50,421 nucleotides of DNA from Deltaproteobacteria bacterium (GTDB lineage Bacteria; Desulfobacterota; Deferrisomatia; Deferrisomatales; JACRMM01), in contig JACRMM010000054.1 of the NCBI GenBank assembly GCA_016214985.1, positions 1 through 50,421 of the forward strand, in the 5' to 3' direction. A program made the position numbers and the translations under genes. The number at the start of each line of letters is the position of its first letter. The stretch's first letter is position 1. The notes under the pieces were generated by a model that was given only the letters and a program-made list of their open reading frames with translations, searched no databases and was not told where the DNA came from. Of the stretch, positions 42,825-50,317 are shown piece by piece.

Positions 42825-43325
42825 ATGCCGTTTGCGCCCACAAAACGCAAGAAGCACCGCCGGGAACGCTCCAAGGAGATGGTCCTCCAGATCACGTCCC
42901 TGGTAGATGTCTTCACGATTCTCCTGATCTTCCTGCTGAAGACGTACTCCACGGGGTTCATCATGCAGATCGTGGAGTCGATCAAGCTTCCAGTCTCCTC
43001 AGCCCGGGCCGAGCTCAGCCCCGCGGTGACGGTGGCGCTCAACCGCCAGCGCCTGTTCGTGGACGGTGAGCTTCTCGTGCCCGACCTGGCGCCCTACGAG
43101 AAGGCGGACGACCTGCTCGTCCAGCCCCTCTTCGCCGCCCTGAAGACCCAGGCCGACCGCCTCAAGCGGGTGTCGGCCGCGAACCCCAACGTCGTGTTCA
43201 CGGGCGAAGTGATCATCCAATCCGACCGCCAGGTGCCGTTTCGCCTCCTGAAGAAGATCATCTACACTGCCGGCCAGGCGGAGTACGTGAACCAGTCCAT
43301 GGCCGTGGTCCAGAGGAGCGAGTGA
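42825..43325 (+). CDS. ExbD/TolR-like protein with conserved Asp
   Basis: 166 residues. Lys/Arg-rich N-terminus (TKRKKHRRERSKE), membrane segment at about 22-42 with QITSLVDVFTILLIFLL, which keeps the proton-carrying Asp, then a periplasmic domain (LVDGELLVPDL, VVFTGEVIIQSDRQVPFRLLKKIIYTAGQAEYVN) with the TolR-type ending. It pairs with the preceding Asp-less copy and the TolQ-like protein. It overlaps the transducer gene by 4 bp. Confidence 0.93.
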   Translation: MPFAPTKRKKHRRERSKEMVLQITSLVDVFTILLIFLLKTYSTGFIMQIVESIKLPVSSARAELSPAVTVALNRQRLFVDGELLVPDLAPYEKADDLLVQPLFAALKTQADRLKRVSAANPNVVFTGEVIIQSDRQVPFRLLKKIIYTAGQAEYVNQSMAVVQRSE

Positions 43326-45133
43326 TGGGCCCGCTGCTACGGGCACTGGATCGCCTGCGGACCGCCCTGCGCCCGGCGGGGGCGGCCGGTTGCCTGCGGG
43401 TCGTGGTCGAACGCAGGGGCGAGGTGCTCGCGGAGGTGGGATCGGCCATCGGCACGGTGCGGTGGGGGAGTGCCCCGGGCGCCGACCTCTCGTACCCCGT
43501 CGAGGGTGTGCGGGGCGCCGAGGTCCTGTTTCGGACGAGCCTGAGGGGCCCGAGGCTCCTCCTCAAGGAGGGGATGCGCGGCGAGCTGCAGGCGGCCGGT
43601 ACCCGGCTCTCCCTGGACCAGCTCGAGCCCTGGGGGCTGGTACGCGGTTTCGGTCCCTGGCGAGGCGTGGACGTCACCGCCGCCATGACCGGGCGCGTGG
43701 AGTACCGCGGCCTCACCGTCTCCTTTGAGCTCGGAGCGGCTCCGGCGTCCGACTCCCGGCGGCCTGCGAAGCCCCTGGACAAGCGCTTCCGCCGCCGTCT
43801 ACTCCCCGGCCCGCCGACCCACCGGGTCCCGATCACGCCCGTACCCGCCCGATTCCGGCGCGACCTCCTGCAGCGGCGCGACCGGCCCTTCGCGGTCATC
43901 GCCTGGAGCATCTACGGGGTACTGACGCTCTCGGTGGGAATCCTCGTGACCCGGCCCTACCCCAAGGAGCTCGAGACAGCCGAGACGGCCCAGCAGTTCG
44001 CGAAGCTCATCTACGAGGCGCCCCAGGCCCAGACGAAGGTGCGCCAGGAGATCCTGCAAAAGATCGAGGCAGAACGCCGCGTCGCGGCCGCCGAGCGGGC
44101 TCGTGCCCAGGCCGAGAGGCCCCAACTCACCGACGCCATGGGCGCCCGGGAGGCGCCGGCGAAGCGCGGAGAGGCGAAGCCCGCAGCGCGGCTGCCCGCG
44201 TCCCGCGCGGAAAGCGCCCCGACCGTCGCGTCGGACGGTGAACGGGCGGCTGGCGGCGAAGGCGGCGGCGGTGGGGGTGGGCAGGGGGGCGGCGGCGCAG
44301 GAAGCGGCGGCGGTTCCGGGGGCGGGGGGGACGGTTCGGGAGGCGGTGGTGGTGCTGGCGGTGGCGTCGGAGGGGGCGGCGGCGCCGGAGGCCCAGGGGG
44401 CGGACCCGGCTGGGCAGGCCCCGTGGGCCACACCGAGGCGCTTCGACAGTCCGTGTCGGGAAAGGGGCTCCTGGGCGTGCTCGGCGGGCGCGGCGGTGCG
44501 TCCCGAGCGCGGGTCGGAGGCGCCGTGTTCCGGGGCGGAGGCGGAGGCGGGGGAGCGGACCTCGACCAGGTGCTCGACCGTGTTGGCGGGCTGCGGATGG
44601 CTCCCGGAACGCCTGGGGCAGGCGGCGGAGGGGGCACCGGCGGCGGGTGGGGCGGACCCGGGGGGGGCGGGGGTGGCGGAGGCGGGGGTGGCAGTGGCGG
44701 CGGACGGGGTCTCGCCCGCGGCATCGACGAGGCGGCGAGGCAGGTCGCGTCGGCCCCCGCCAGGGCTCCGCAGCTCGAGGAGCGAAAGGACGTGGCGGTC
44801 CAGGCGAAGGAAACCGACGTCGCTCCCGACGCCCTGTCGCTCAAGGAGGCCACCGCGGCCATCAACCGCACCGTGGCCACGTACCTGGGCGGCATCCGCT
44901 ACCTCTACAACAAGGAGCTGAGGAAGAACCCGGACCTCGAGGGCAAACTCACGGTGAGCCTCACCATCGCCCCGACGGGCGCGGTGGCCGAGTGCCGCGT
45001 GGTGGATTCCACGTTGAACGCGCCGGAGCTGGAGAAGGCCGTGCTGGAGCGGATCCGCAAGTGGACCTTCCCGCCCGTGGCGAAGAAGCCGATCACCGTC
45101 ACCTACCCCTTCGTCTTCTTCCCGACGATGTGA
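43322..45133 (+). CDS. TonB-like transducer with AgmX/PglI-type C-terminus
   Basis: 603 residues. An N-terminal FHA-like cytoplasmic part (about 20-150, LRVVVERRGEVLAEVGSAIGTVRWGSAPGADL) leads to a membrane segment at about 188-208 (FAVIAWSIYGVLTLSVGILV), a charged coiled stretch (230-260), a very long Gly-rich linker (about 309-461) and a C-terminal TonB-like AgmX/PglI domain (about 520-603: AINRTVATYLGGIRYLYNKELRKNP, LEKAVLERIRKWTFPP). Similar proteins (GltG/GltJ of Myxococcus) link the TolQR motor to the outer envelope. The Gly linker is unusually long and pure. It probably reaches across the periplasm. ATG 43322 overlaps the previous stop. Confidence 0.85.
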   Translation: MMGPLLRALDRLRTALRPAGAAGCLRVVVERRGEVLAEVGSAIGTVRWGSAPGADLSYPVEGVRGAEVLFRTSLRGPRLLLKEGMRGELQAAGTRLSLDQLEPWGLVRGFGPWRGVDVTAAMTGRVEYRGLTVSFELGAAPASDSRRPAKPLDKRFRRRLLPGPPTHRVPITPVPARFRRDLLQRRDRPFAVIAWSIYGVLTLSVGILVTRPYPKELETAETAQQFAKLIYEAPQAQTKVRQEILQKIEAERRVAAAERARAQAERPQLTDAMGAREAPAKRGEAKPAARLPASRAESAPTVASDGERAAGGEGGGGGGGQGGGGAGSGGGSGGGGDGSGGGGGAGGGVGGGGGAGGPGGGPGWAGPVGHTEALRQSVSGKGLLGVLGGRGGASRARVGGAVFRGGGGGGGADLDQVLDRVGGLRMAPGTPGAGGGGGTGGGWGGPGGGGGGGGGGGSGGGRGLARGIDEAARQVASAPARAPQLEERKDVAVQAKETDVAPDALSLKEATAAINRTVATYLGGIRYLYNKELRKNPDLEGKLTVSLTIAPTGAVAECRVVDSTLNAPELEKAVLERIRKWTFPPVAKKPITVTYPFVFFPTM

Positions 45134-45140
45134 GGCCGTC

Positions 45141-46109
45141 GTGAAGGGCGTCCTCCTCGCGGTGTCCTGGGTGCTCCTCGCCGCCGCGGTTCCGGCACCG
45201 GCCACGGCGACGGAGCCCGGAGCCCGCGCGGCCGCCGAGCTTCGGCTGCACGGCCTCACCGCCGCCGGGAACGAGGCGGGGCTCGGAGCGCTGGCGGCCG
45301 ACGCGGCGGCGCCTCCGGTCGTGCGGGGCCGCGCCCTCTTTGCCCTCTTCTCGCGCCGGCCGCTTCCTCTTTCCCAGGCTGATCGGCTCCGGCTCCTACG
45401 AACCCTCGGCGACGCCTCCCCCGAGCTACGAGGGGCGGCGCTCCGGTGCGTGGGGCAGGCGCGAGAGCGGACTCTGGAGAGCGAGGCGCTGCGGCTCGCG
45501 GCCGAGGACCCGGACCCGCAGGTGCGGGTCGAAGCCCTTCGGGCGGTCCGGGGTTGGACGCGCCAGGGGCACCTCTACTTCCTCCAGCAGGCGCTCGGCG
45601 CGAGCTCCACGGCGGTGCAGGCCGAGGCCCTGAAGAGCCTCGCCCGGCTGGAGTTCCGGGACGTGCCTCCCGACATCGTGGCGTACGTCCAGGGGTGCAC
45701 GGGGCCCAACCAGCCCGTCGAGGTCCGGCTGCGCGCCCTGGAGGCCCTGAAGGCCTGGCGCAAGCTCGACTGGGCCGAGGTGCGCGACGTGCTCTTCGAG
45801 GCCGAGGACTCCGAGAGCCTGCGGCTGTTCGCCGTGGCGGCGAGCGACGGAGTCGGCCCCGTCGACGAACGAAACCGCATCCTCGTCGACATCCTCTCCT
45901 CCGACCCCTCCCAGCGGCTCGCCTGGGAGGCCTTCCAGCGCCTTCGCCGCGCGGGCGGCGACGAGTCGAACCTCCTGAAGGGCGTCGCCCGGTTCCTCGC
46001 CTTCTCGGGCCGACGAAACGCGGCCACCGAAGAGATGGCCGCCTACCTCCGCTCGCGAGGCCTGCGCGCCGACTACCGCTCGGGCGCGTGGAAGATCACG
46101 CGGCCCTGA
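45141..46109 (+). CDS. Exported HEAT-repeat protein
   Basis: 322 residues from GTG 45141, 7 bp after the transducer. Signal peptide (LLAVSWVLLAAAVPAPATA), then HEAT-type helical pairs: ELRGAALRCVGQARERTLESEALRL, DPDPQVRVEALRAVRGW, SSTAVQAEALKSLARLEFRDV, VEVRLRALEALKAWRKLDW. It is the last gene of the envelope operon and probably a periplasmic scaffold. Part of its 3' end reappears as an imperfect copy at 46922-46956, beyond hicAB. Confidence 0.82.
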   Translation: MKGVLLAVSWVLLAAAVPAPATATEPGARAAAELRLHGLTAAGNEAGLGALAADAAAPPVVRGRALFALFSRRPLPLSQADRLRLLRTLGDASPELRGAALRCVGQARERTLESEALRLAAEDPDPQVRVEALRAVRGWTRQGHLYFLQQALGASSTAVQAEALKSLARLEFRDVPPDIVAYVQGCTGPNQPVEVRLRALEALKAWRKLDWAEVRDVLFEAEDSESLRLFAVAASDGVGPVDERNRILVDILSSDPSQRLAWEAFQRLRRAGGDESNLLKGVARFLAFSGRRNAATEEMAAYLRSRGLRADYRSGAWKITRP

Positions 46110-46238
46110 GGGGGTCCGGCTCGCGGAACGGGTCTGTCCGTCCGTTGGTCGGCAATCTCCACGGGTCTTCTTCCCCGAGGGAGGCTGAACGCGTTCGGGC
46201 AGCTGCCCGCGTGGCGGCCGCGTCCCGCTTGGATCTCT

Positions 46239-46250
46239 ATCAACATTGAT
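46239..46250. promoter_or_regulatory. Palindrome upstream of hicA
   Basis: ATCAACATTGAT is a 5-bp dyad around CA, nested in a wider TGGATC...GATCCA inverted repeat (about 46230-46252). It sits 14 bp before the hicA start, where a HicB repressor would bind to autoregulate the operon. No strong ribosome site is seen for hicA. Confidence 0.45.
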
Positions 46251-46264
46251 CCATCATCGTCCCG

Positions 46265-46453
46265 ATGACCGGACACGACGTGCTTGCCAAGCGCAGAGCC
46301 GCCGGGTGGACCCTCGACCGTGTGAGAGGGAGCCACCACGTCATGGTCAAAGACAACAAGGCTGTGCCCGTGCCGATTCACAGCAAGAAAGACCTGGGCC
46401 CCGATCTGCTGGCCGCCATCCAGCGCCAGACCGGTGTCCGACTCAAGGGGTAG
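46265..46453 (+). CDS. hicA: HicA-type toxin (mRNA interferase)
   Basis: 62 residues with the HicA double-stranded-RNA-binding-like fold: DVLAKRRAAGWTLDRVRGSHHVMVKDN, catalytic His in GSHH, VPVPIHSKKDLGPDLLAAIQRQTGV. Family members cleave mRNA and are silenced by HicB. It looks complete, but the partner gene 12 bp downstream carries a nonsense codon. No Shine-Dalgarno site is obvious. The operator-like dyad lies upstream at 46239-46250. Confidence 0.88.
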   Translation: MTGHDVLAKRRAAGWTLDRVRGSHHVMVKDNKAVPVPIHSKKDLGPDLLAAIQRQTGVRLKG

Positions 46454-46465
46454 CGAGGTGTGCCC

Positions 46466-46882
46466 ATGAACGTTCACTTCCCGGCTTTGCTTCGGCCCCA
46501 AGAGGGCGGCGGGTACTTCGTCGAGTTTCCCGACCTGCCCGACACCTTCACCGAGGGAGAAAGCGAAGACGCTGCGCTCTTCAACGCCGCAGAGGTGCTC
46601 ACTGCCATGCTGGATTGACGGCTCGACAACGATCAACCCGTTCCCGAGCCCTCGGACAACCTAGAGGGCGCCCACCGTATCGCACCCGACGCGAAGACCC
46701 AAGCTGCGCTCCTTATCCGCCAGGCGCGGGGAGAGCGGTCTCTGGCTGACCTCGCGCGAGCCCTCGACACCTCGTGGCCCGCGGCAAAACGGCTCGAAGA
46801 TCCCCGCCACTGGCCTAGCTTGAAGCAGCTCGAAAAGGCGGCGGCCGCTCTCGGCAAGAAGCTGGTGCTGACGTTCGAGTAG
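46466..46882 (+). pseudogene. hicB: HicB-type antitoxin interrupted by a TGA
   Basis: ATG 46466 begins MNVHFPALLRPQEGGGYFVEFPDLPDTFTEGE, the HicB RNase-H-like domain. A TGA at 46616-46618 cuts it after 50 residues. Past it the same frame stays open with normal HicB sequence (RLDNDQPVPEPSDN) and a DNA-binding C-terminus (SLADLARALDTSWPAAKRLEDP...LEKAAAALGKKLVLTFE) to TAG 46880-46882. A single base change from CGA or TGG explains the stop. The truncated product would keep the toxin-binding part and lose the DNA-binding part, which may leave neutralisation but abolish autoregulation. Confidence 0.85.
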
Positions 46883-47550
46883 CCTCCAACCGGCCCGAGT
46901 TTCTCCACAGATGACGTAGCTGCCTACCTCCGCTCCCGCGCGGTCTGCGCGCCGACGACGCCGAACGGCTGTTGACAGCGCCGCCGGCAGGGCGCAACCG
47001 TGGCGCCCGCTGGCGCTATCCCTATTCTTGCCTGGGGTAAGGGCGCCCGGAGGGTCGGCGGAAACGGGCGCGGTCCATCCGAGGCCGGCGTGGGGAGGCA
47101 CGGGGCGCGCCACCGCCGCAGACCGGTCGTTCCGGGGATACACCAAGAAACACGCGCGCTCGAAGGCCGCCCGCGGCGGCGGTGAAGGCGGTTGACCGCG
47201 CGGGGAGCCATGGAGTAGAAGAGCCCAAGACCCTGGGGAAGGGGGGAGCGATGGGAAGCCGTTTCCTGCCTGCAAGACCGTGTGGCCGCAGTCGGCGCGA
47301 AAGCGCCGGGGCGGCCACGTTTCGTTTGCGCGCCCCGGACCGAGGGCGGCCAGGGCTTCGCTCCCAGGGGAATCCGGTCCTGAACACGCGGCGGCTGCGC
47401 CCATCAATGTTGTTCGCGGTTCGTCTGGAGATCTTCACTCTTGCAGACGAGCCTCTGTACGGCGTCATGGGGAACAGGCGCGCTGGGAATAAGCGTCATA
47501 AGGAACCAGCGTACCCGAGGCTCCCCCGTGGCGAGCGCGGACACCTTCGT
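46883..47550. other. Non-coding stretch with a copied gene tail
   Basis: No gene is supported. Segment 46922-46956 is an imperfect copy of the end of the HEAT-repeat gene (46041-46073). A short hairpin GGCGC-GAAA-GCGCC lies at 47294-47307. The rest looks like degraded accessory DNA, and could hold the lost 5' part of the group II intron, but I cannot identify its domains. Confidence 0.5.
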
Positions 47551-47574
47551 GGCCCCCGAACTTTGACACCTCAC
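47551..47574. repeat. Left terminal inverted repeat of the IS
   Basis: Matches the right end at all but two positions over the outer 22 bases; the 13-bp core ACTTTGACACCTC is identical. It lies 73 bp beyond the transposase stop codon. Confidence 0.8.
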
Positions 47575-47646
47575 GGAGCATAAACCTCGTTGTTTCAGTA
47601 AGTTGAGATTTGGAAGGGGGGCGATTTTACACTACAACATGAATCC

Positions 47647-49311
47647 TCACAGAGTCGCGGGGATCGGTGGTACGCCCAGGGCGTGCAGCAGGGCGGCCTG
47701 ATCTTTCGTGGGCCGCGTCGGGACAACGAGCGCCTTGCCGTCGGTCTCCAGTTCCCCGGCCTTGATCCGCCGCAGCGATTCGATCGCCCGGGGCACTGAT
47801 GTGTCGAGGGGGCGGAGCTTTCGGCGCATCCATCGTTCGACCTGAAGGGCGATCACGCAGACGAAGACGTGCGCACGAATGCGGTGTTCGGTCCAGTGGA
47901 ACACCGGTCGCACGAGGAGCGTGCTCTTCAGACACCGCCATCCGCGTTCGATTTCAGCCAGTTCCTTGTAGCGCCGGACGACCTCCTCGGGCGAGAGGAC
48001 CGTGTCGGTGGTCTCCAAGAGGAGCACGCCGTCGATCTTCGCCTCCCACAGGAGCGCCTTTCGGTCTTTGGCGACCTCCACCGCCCCCTGGGAGAGCGTC
48101 ACGTCGTAGAACCCGAGCAGACCCCGATCTCGCAGGTGATCGCGAATGCGGTCATAGGTCCCCTGCGCCGTGGGCTTGCGTCCCCGCGCGCCGGGGGAGC
48201 GGAGTTTGCGCAGTTGCTCTGTGATCCACCCGTCGATCTCCTTGAGCCGTCGATGCCGAACCTCACGAACCTCACGGGCCATCTGGGGTGAGTAGGCGAC
48301 GACGAAGCGCACCTCCTCCCTGACATCCTCGAAGAACTGCTCGTCTTGCCCCTTGCGATCGAACGTCGAGTAGAGCGCCCCGATCACCTCTCGGGCATGG
48401 GCGTTGCGACGCAACGGGTGAGCTACGATGAACCCCACCCCTTCGGCGAGCAGCGTTTCGAGGTTGCCGTCGGAGAGCATGCCCCTGTCCCCCACGAACA
48501 CCACGCGCCGGAGCCGGAAGCGCTCCTTGAGGTCCCGAACCACCTCGGTCACCGTCGCCTTGTCCACCGTGTTGCCGGCAAAAACATGGTGCAAGAGAGG
48601 GATCCCCTCCTGCGTCACCACCATCCCGATGACCACTTGGCGCCTGTCGCTTCGCCCGTCCCGGCTGTAGCCGAACCGGCGCATGTCGCCGTCCCCCAGA
48701 GAGCGATCCCCCTCGAAGTACGTCGATGTGATGTCGTAGAAGACGAGATCGACGGCCTCCGCCTTCCCCAGGAGCTTCTTCGCGATCCTCGGCTCCGCCG
48801 CCACCTTGACGTCGATCAGCCGGTCCATCGCTCGCAGCAGGTGGTGGTAGGAGGGTTTGTCCTGCCCGCCACCATAGACGCTGTCCATCCAGTCGAGCAG
48901 CGCCCACTTGCTCCGTGGCTCGCACAGGCGGTTGACCACCAGAAGGCGGATCAACTCGGCTGCGCGAAACGCTGCCTCGCCGTTGATCCCCGCCTCTGCC
49001 AGTGCCTCAGACAGGCCGAGTCGGTCCCAGACGCTCCCCACGGCGTACACGTGGCCGAAGTCGCGGGCTGAGAGCAAGGCCGTGGGCATCGCCCTCGCAG
49101 ACGCAGACACTGCCGGTCCGCCGGCCGCACGAGCGAACCCATCGGCCAGGTTGCGCAGGGTGTCTGCCCCGAGCTTCTCCAGAGGACCGAGATTCACCAG
49201 GACGCGACTGCGCGGAGCCTTGGCCTTCCCCGGGTCCCGGTAGCTCTCGCATACCTGGACGGACGTGTAAACCTTGCCGCGCTGCTTTTGGCGGTGGAGG
49301 CGGACATACAT
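47647..49311 (-). CDS. IS1634-family DDE transposase
   Basis: 554 residues, full length for the family. Catalytic residues lie in VFYDITSTYFEG (first Asp), VVFVGDRGMLS (second Asp) and LAEIERGWRCLKS (Glu). Other family features are the N-terminal MYVRLHRQKQRGK and VRPVFHWTEHRIRAHVFVCVIAL near the end. No frameshift or stop is seen, so the element may still be active. ATG 49311 lies just inside the right inverted repeat. Its GC content matches the host fairly well. Confidence 0.95.
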   Translation of the reverse strand: MYVRLHRQKQRGKVYTSVQVCESYRDPGKAKAPRSRVLVNLGPLEKLGADTLRNLADGFARAAGGPAVSASARAMPTALLSARDFGHVYAVGSVWDRLGLSEALAEAGINGEAAFRAAELIRLLVVNRLCEPRSKWALLDWMDSVYGGGQDKPSYHHLLRAMDRLIDVKVAAEPRIAKKLLGKAEAVDLVFYDITSTYFEGDRSLGDGDMRRFGYSRDGRSDRRQVVIGMVVTQEGIPLLHHVFAGNTVDKATVTEVVRDLKERFRLRRVVFVGDRGMLSDGNLETLLAEGVGFIVAHPLRRNAHAREVIGALYSTFDRKGQDEQFFEDVREEVRFVVAYSPQMAREVREVRHRRLKEIDGWITEQLRKLRSPGARGRKPTAQGTYDRIRDHLRDRGLLGFYDVTLSQGAVEVAKDRKALLWEAKIDGVLLLETTDTVLSPEEVVRRYKELAEIERGWRCLKSTLLVRPVFHWTEHRIRAHVFVCVIALQVERWMRRKLRPLDTSVPRAIESLRRIKAGELETDGKALVVPTRPTKDQAALLHALGVPPIPATL

Positions 49312-49438
49312 GCCCTACACGATACCACATTCCATCGCCGAATAGAACCATGTATCTACATATTTATACGCTACACACTGCCGACCACAAAACAACCTTT
49401 CTATGTAAATTCAATATGTTATGAGGAAATTAAGGCCG

Positions 49439-49462
49439 GAGAGGTGTCAAAGTCCGGTGGCC
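49439..49462. repeat. Right terminal inverted repeat of the IS
   Basis: Core GAGGTGTCAAAGT at 49441-49453, followed by CCGGTGGCC. It lies about 130 bp upstream of the transposase start codon; the intervening AT-rich DNA probably contains its promoter. Confidence 0.8.
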
Positions 49463-49756
49463 CTCGACAACTGGCTCTTCCGCGCTTTGCGGAAGTGGAC
49501 GAAGCGGCGACATCCGAACAAAGGCCCCCGGTGGCGGTGGAAGGCCTACTGGTCACTGGGGGATAGAGGATGGTTCGTCGTGCGGGTGAAGACGAAGCGG
49601 GGGCAGCGTCTCCATCGGCTCATTCGGACCACGAGCGTCTCGATCGTACGGCACATCAAGGTCCTTGGGGAAGCCAACCCCTTCGACCCGAAGTACGACG
49701 GATAGTTCGCAGAGCGAAAAGCCGGGAAAAAGCGCTACCCGGCCCGTGGCAGCTAG
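49463..49756 (+). pseudogene. Group II intron maturase, C-terminal fragment
   Basis: The frame encodes LDNWLFRALRKWTKRRHPNKG, W..GDRGWFVV, RTTSVSIVRHIKVLGEANPFDPKYDG, which matches the maturase (domain X) end of group II intron reverse transcriptases. A TAG at 49703-49705 replaces the conserved Tyr of the usual YF pair; the frame then continues FAERKAGKKRYPARGS to TAG 49754-49756. So the fragment lacks all of the reverse transcriptase and carries a nonsense mutation. It cannot support splicing by itself. Confidence 0.85.
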
Positions 49757-49854
49757 GCGGAACTGCGGGCGATCACGGCTGTGTCAACGGGAATCCACCC
49801 TCCTCGTTCGGCGCGGCGTCACCGGGGCTCTCCAGGAGTCCTTTGTGAGTGCTT

Positions 49855-49931
49855 GAGCCGTATGAATGGAAACGTTCACGTACGGTTCTTAGAGGGGCCG
49901 GGGCGGGCAACCGCCCCCGGCCTACTCGGTC
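49855..49931 (+). ncRNA. Group II intron domains V and VI
   Basis: Domain V is a 34-nt hairpin starting GAGCCGTATG with the AGC triad, an inner GAATG-GAAA-CGTTC stem-loop, a 2-nt AC bulge and the closing GTACGGTTC strand, the canonical bacterial form. Domain VI follows as a GC-rich stem (GAGGGGCCGGGGCGGG / CCGCCCCCGGCCTACTC) with a bulged A at 49924, the expected branch point. Both appear intact although the rest of the intron is lost. Confidence 0.9.
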
Positions 49932-49945
49932 CCTTGGAGGACAAA

Positions 49946-50317
49946 ATGCATGCGCTTTGTAGAATTTTGATCGCAGTAGTTGCTCTGGTTCTGGCTCTGT
50001 CTCCCGACGCCAAGCCCGGTGAATCCGATGTCGGCATTGTTCTCATGCATGGGAAATGGACAGGTCCAGCCGCCCCTCCCATCCAGTTTCTTGCAACAGC
50101 GCTAAGAGCCGAGGGCTTCAAGGTAATTACGCCCATCATGCCTTGGGGACTAAAAAGGATGTACGACGCCGATTACCCAAGGGCCCTTTCGGAGATTGAA
50201 GCATCGGTGGAGATTCTTCGGAAGAAAGGGGCAAAGCACATCATTGTCGCCGGCCATAGTTTTGGGGCTAATGCTTCCATACCCATCTTCTACAGTGCCC
50301 TGCGAGAAGTTGGGTGA
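49946..50317 (+). pseudogene. Exported alpha/beta hydrolase, truncated
   Basis: ATG 49946 with TTGGAGG upstream. Signal peptide (ILIAVVALVLALSPDAKPG), strand VGIVLMHGKW with the oxyanion HG, and the nucleophile elbow VAGHSFGANAS near residue 105. The frame stops at 50315-50317 after 123 residues, so the Asp and His of the triad are missing; full-length relatives are about twice as long. Downstream frames to the end of the window do not restore it. The DNA is less GC-rich than most of the window. Either a remnant or a very short hydrolase-like protein; remnant is more likely. Confidence 0.7.

Larger units (their letters stand above)
47551..49462 (-). mobile_element. IS1634-family insertion sequence
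   Basis: About 1.9 kb, bounded by inverted repeats. The left end begins GGCCCCCGAACTTTGACACC (47551) and the right end, read on the minus strand, begins GGCCACCGGACTTTGACACC (49462); the core ACTTTGACACCTC is perfect at 47560-47572 and 49441-49453. The transposase gene occupies most of the interior. The sequences outside the ends do not show a clear target duplication. The right end abuts a truncated group II intron maturase, so the element or an associated deletion removed the intron's 5' part. Confidence 0.85.
49463..49931 (+). mobile_element. 3' remnant of a group II intron
   Basis: Holds the last part of the intron-encoded maturase (49463-49756), a linker, domain V (49855-49888) and domain VI (about 49890-49931). 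Everything 5' of the maturase C-terminus is missing, and the truncation point is exactly the right end of the IS1634-type element. The maturase has no room for an HNH domain after its end, which fits bacterial class C introns. The 3' splice point lies near 49931, 15 bp before the next start codon. Confidence 0.85.

Noticed and set aside
46616..46618. TGA in hicB read as selenocysteine
   Set aside because: HicB is not a selenoprotein family, and no SECIS-like hairpin was noticed just downstream.
47294..47307. GGCGC-GAAA-GCGCC hairpin as part of group II intron domain I
   Set aside because: A GNRA-capped stem alone is not diagnostic; no neighbouring intron 5' sequence could be aligned.
47182..47583. 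A 133-codon plus-strand frame left of the IS as a gene or the intron's 5' half
   Set aside because: No reverse-transcriptase motif such as YADD and no other domain; it runs into the IS inverted repeat.
47541..49472. Target-site duplication around the IS
   Set aside because: Bases just outside the two inverted repeats (...CACCTTCGT and CTCGACAAC...) do not form a direct repeat.
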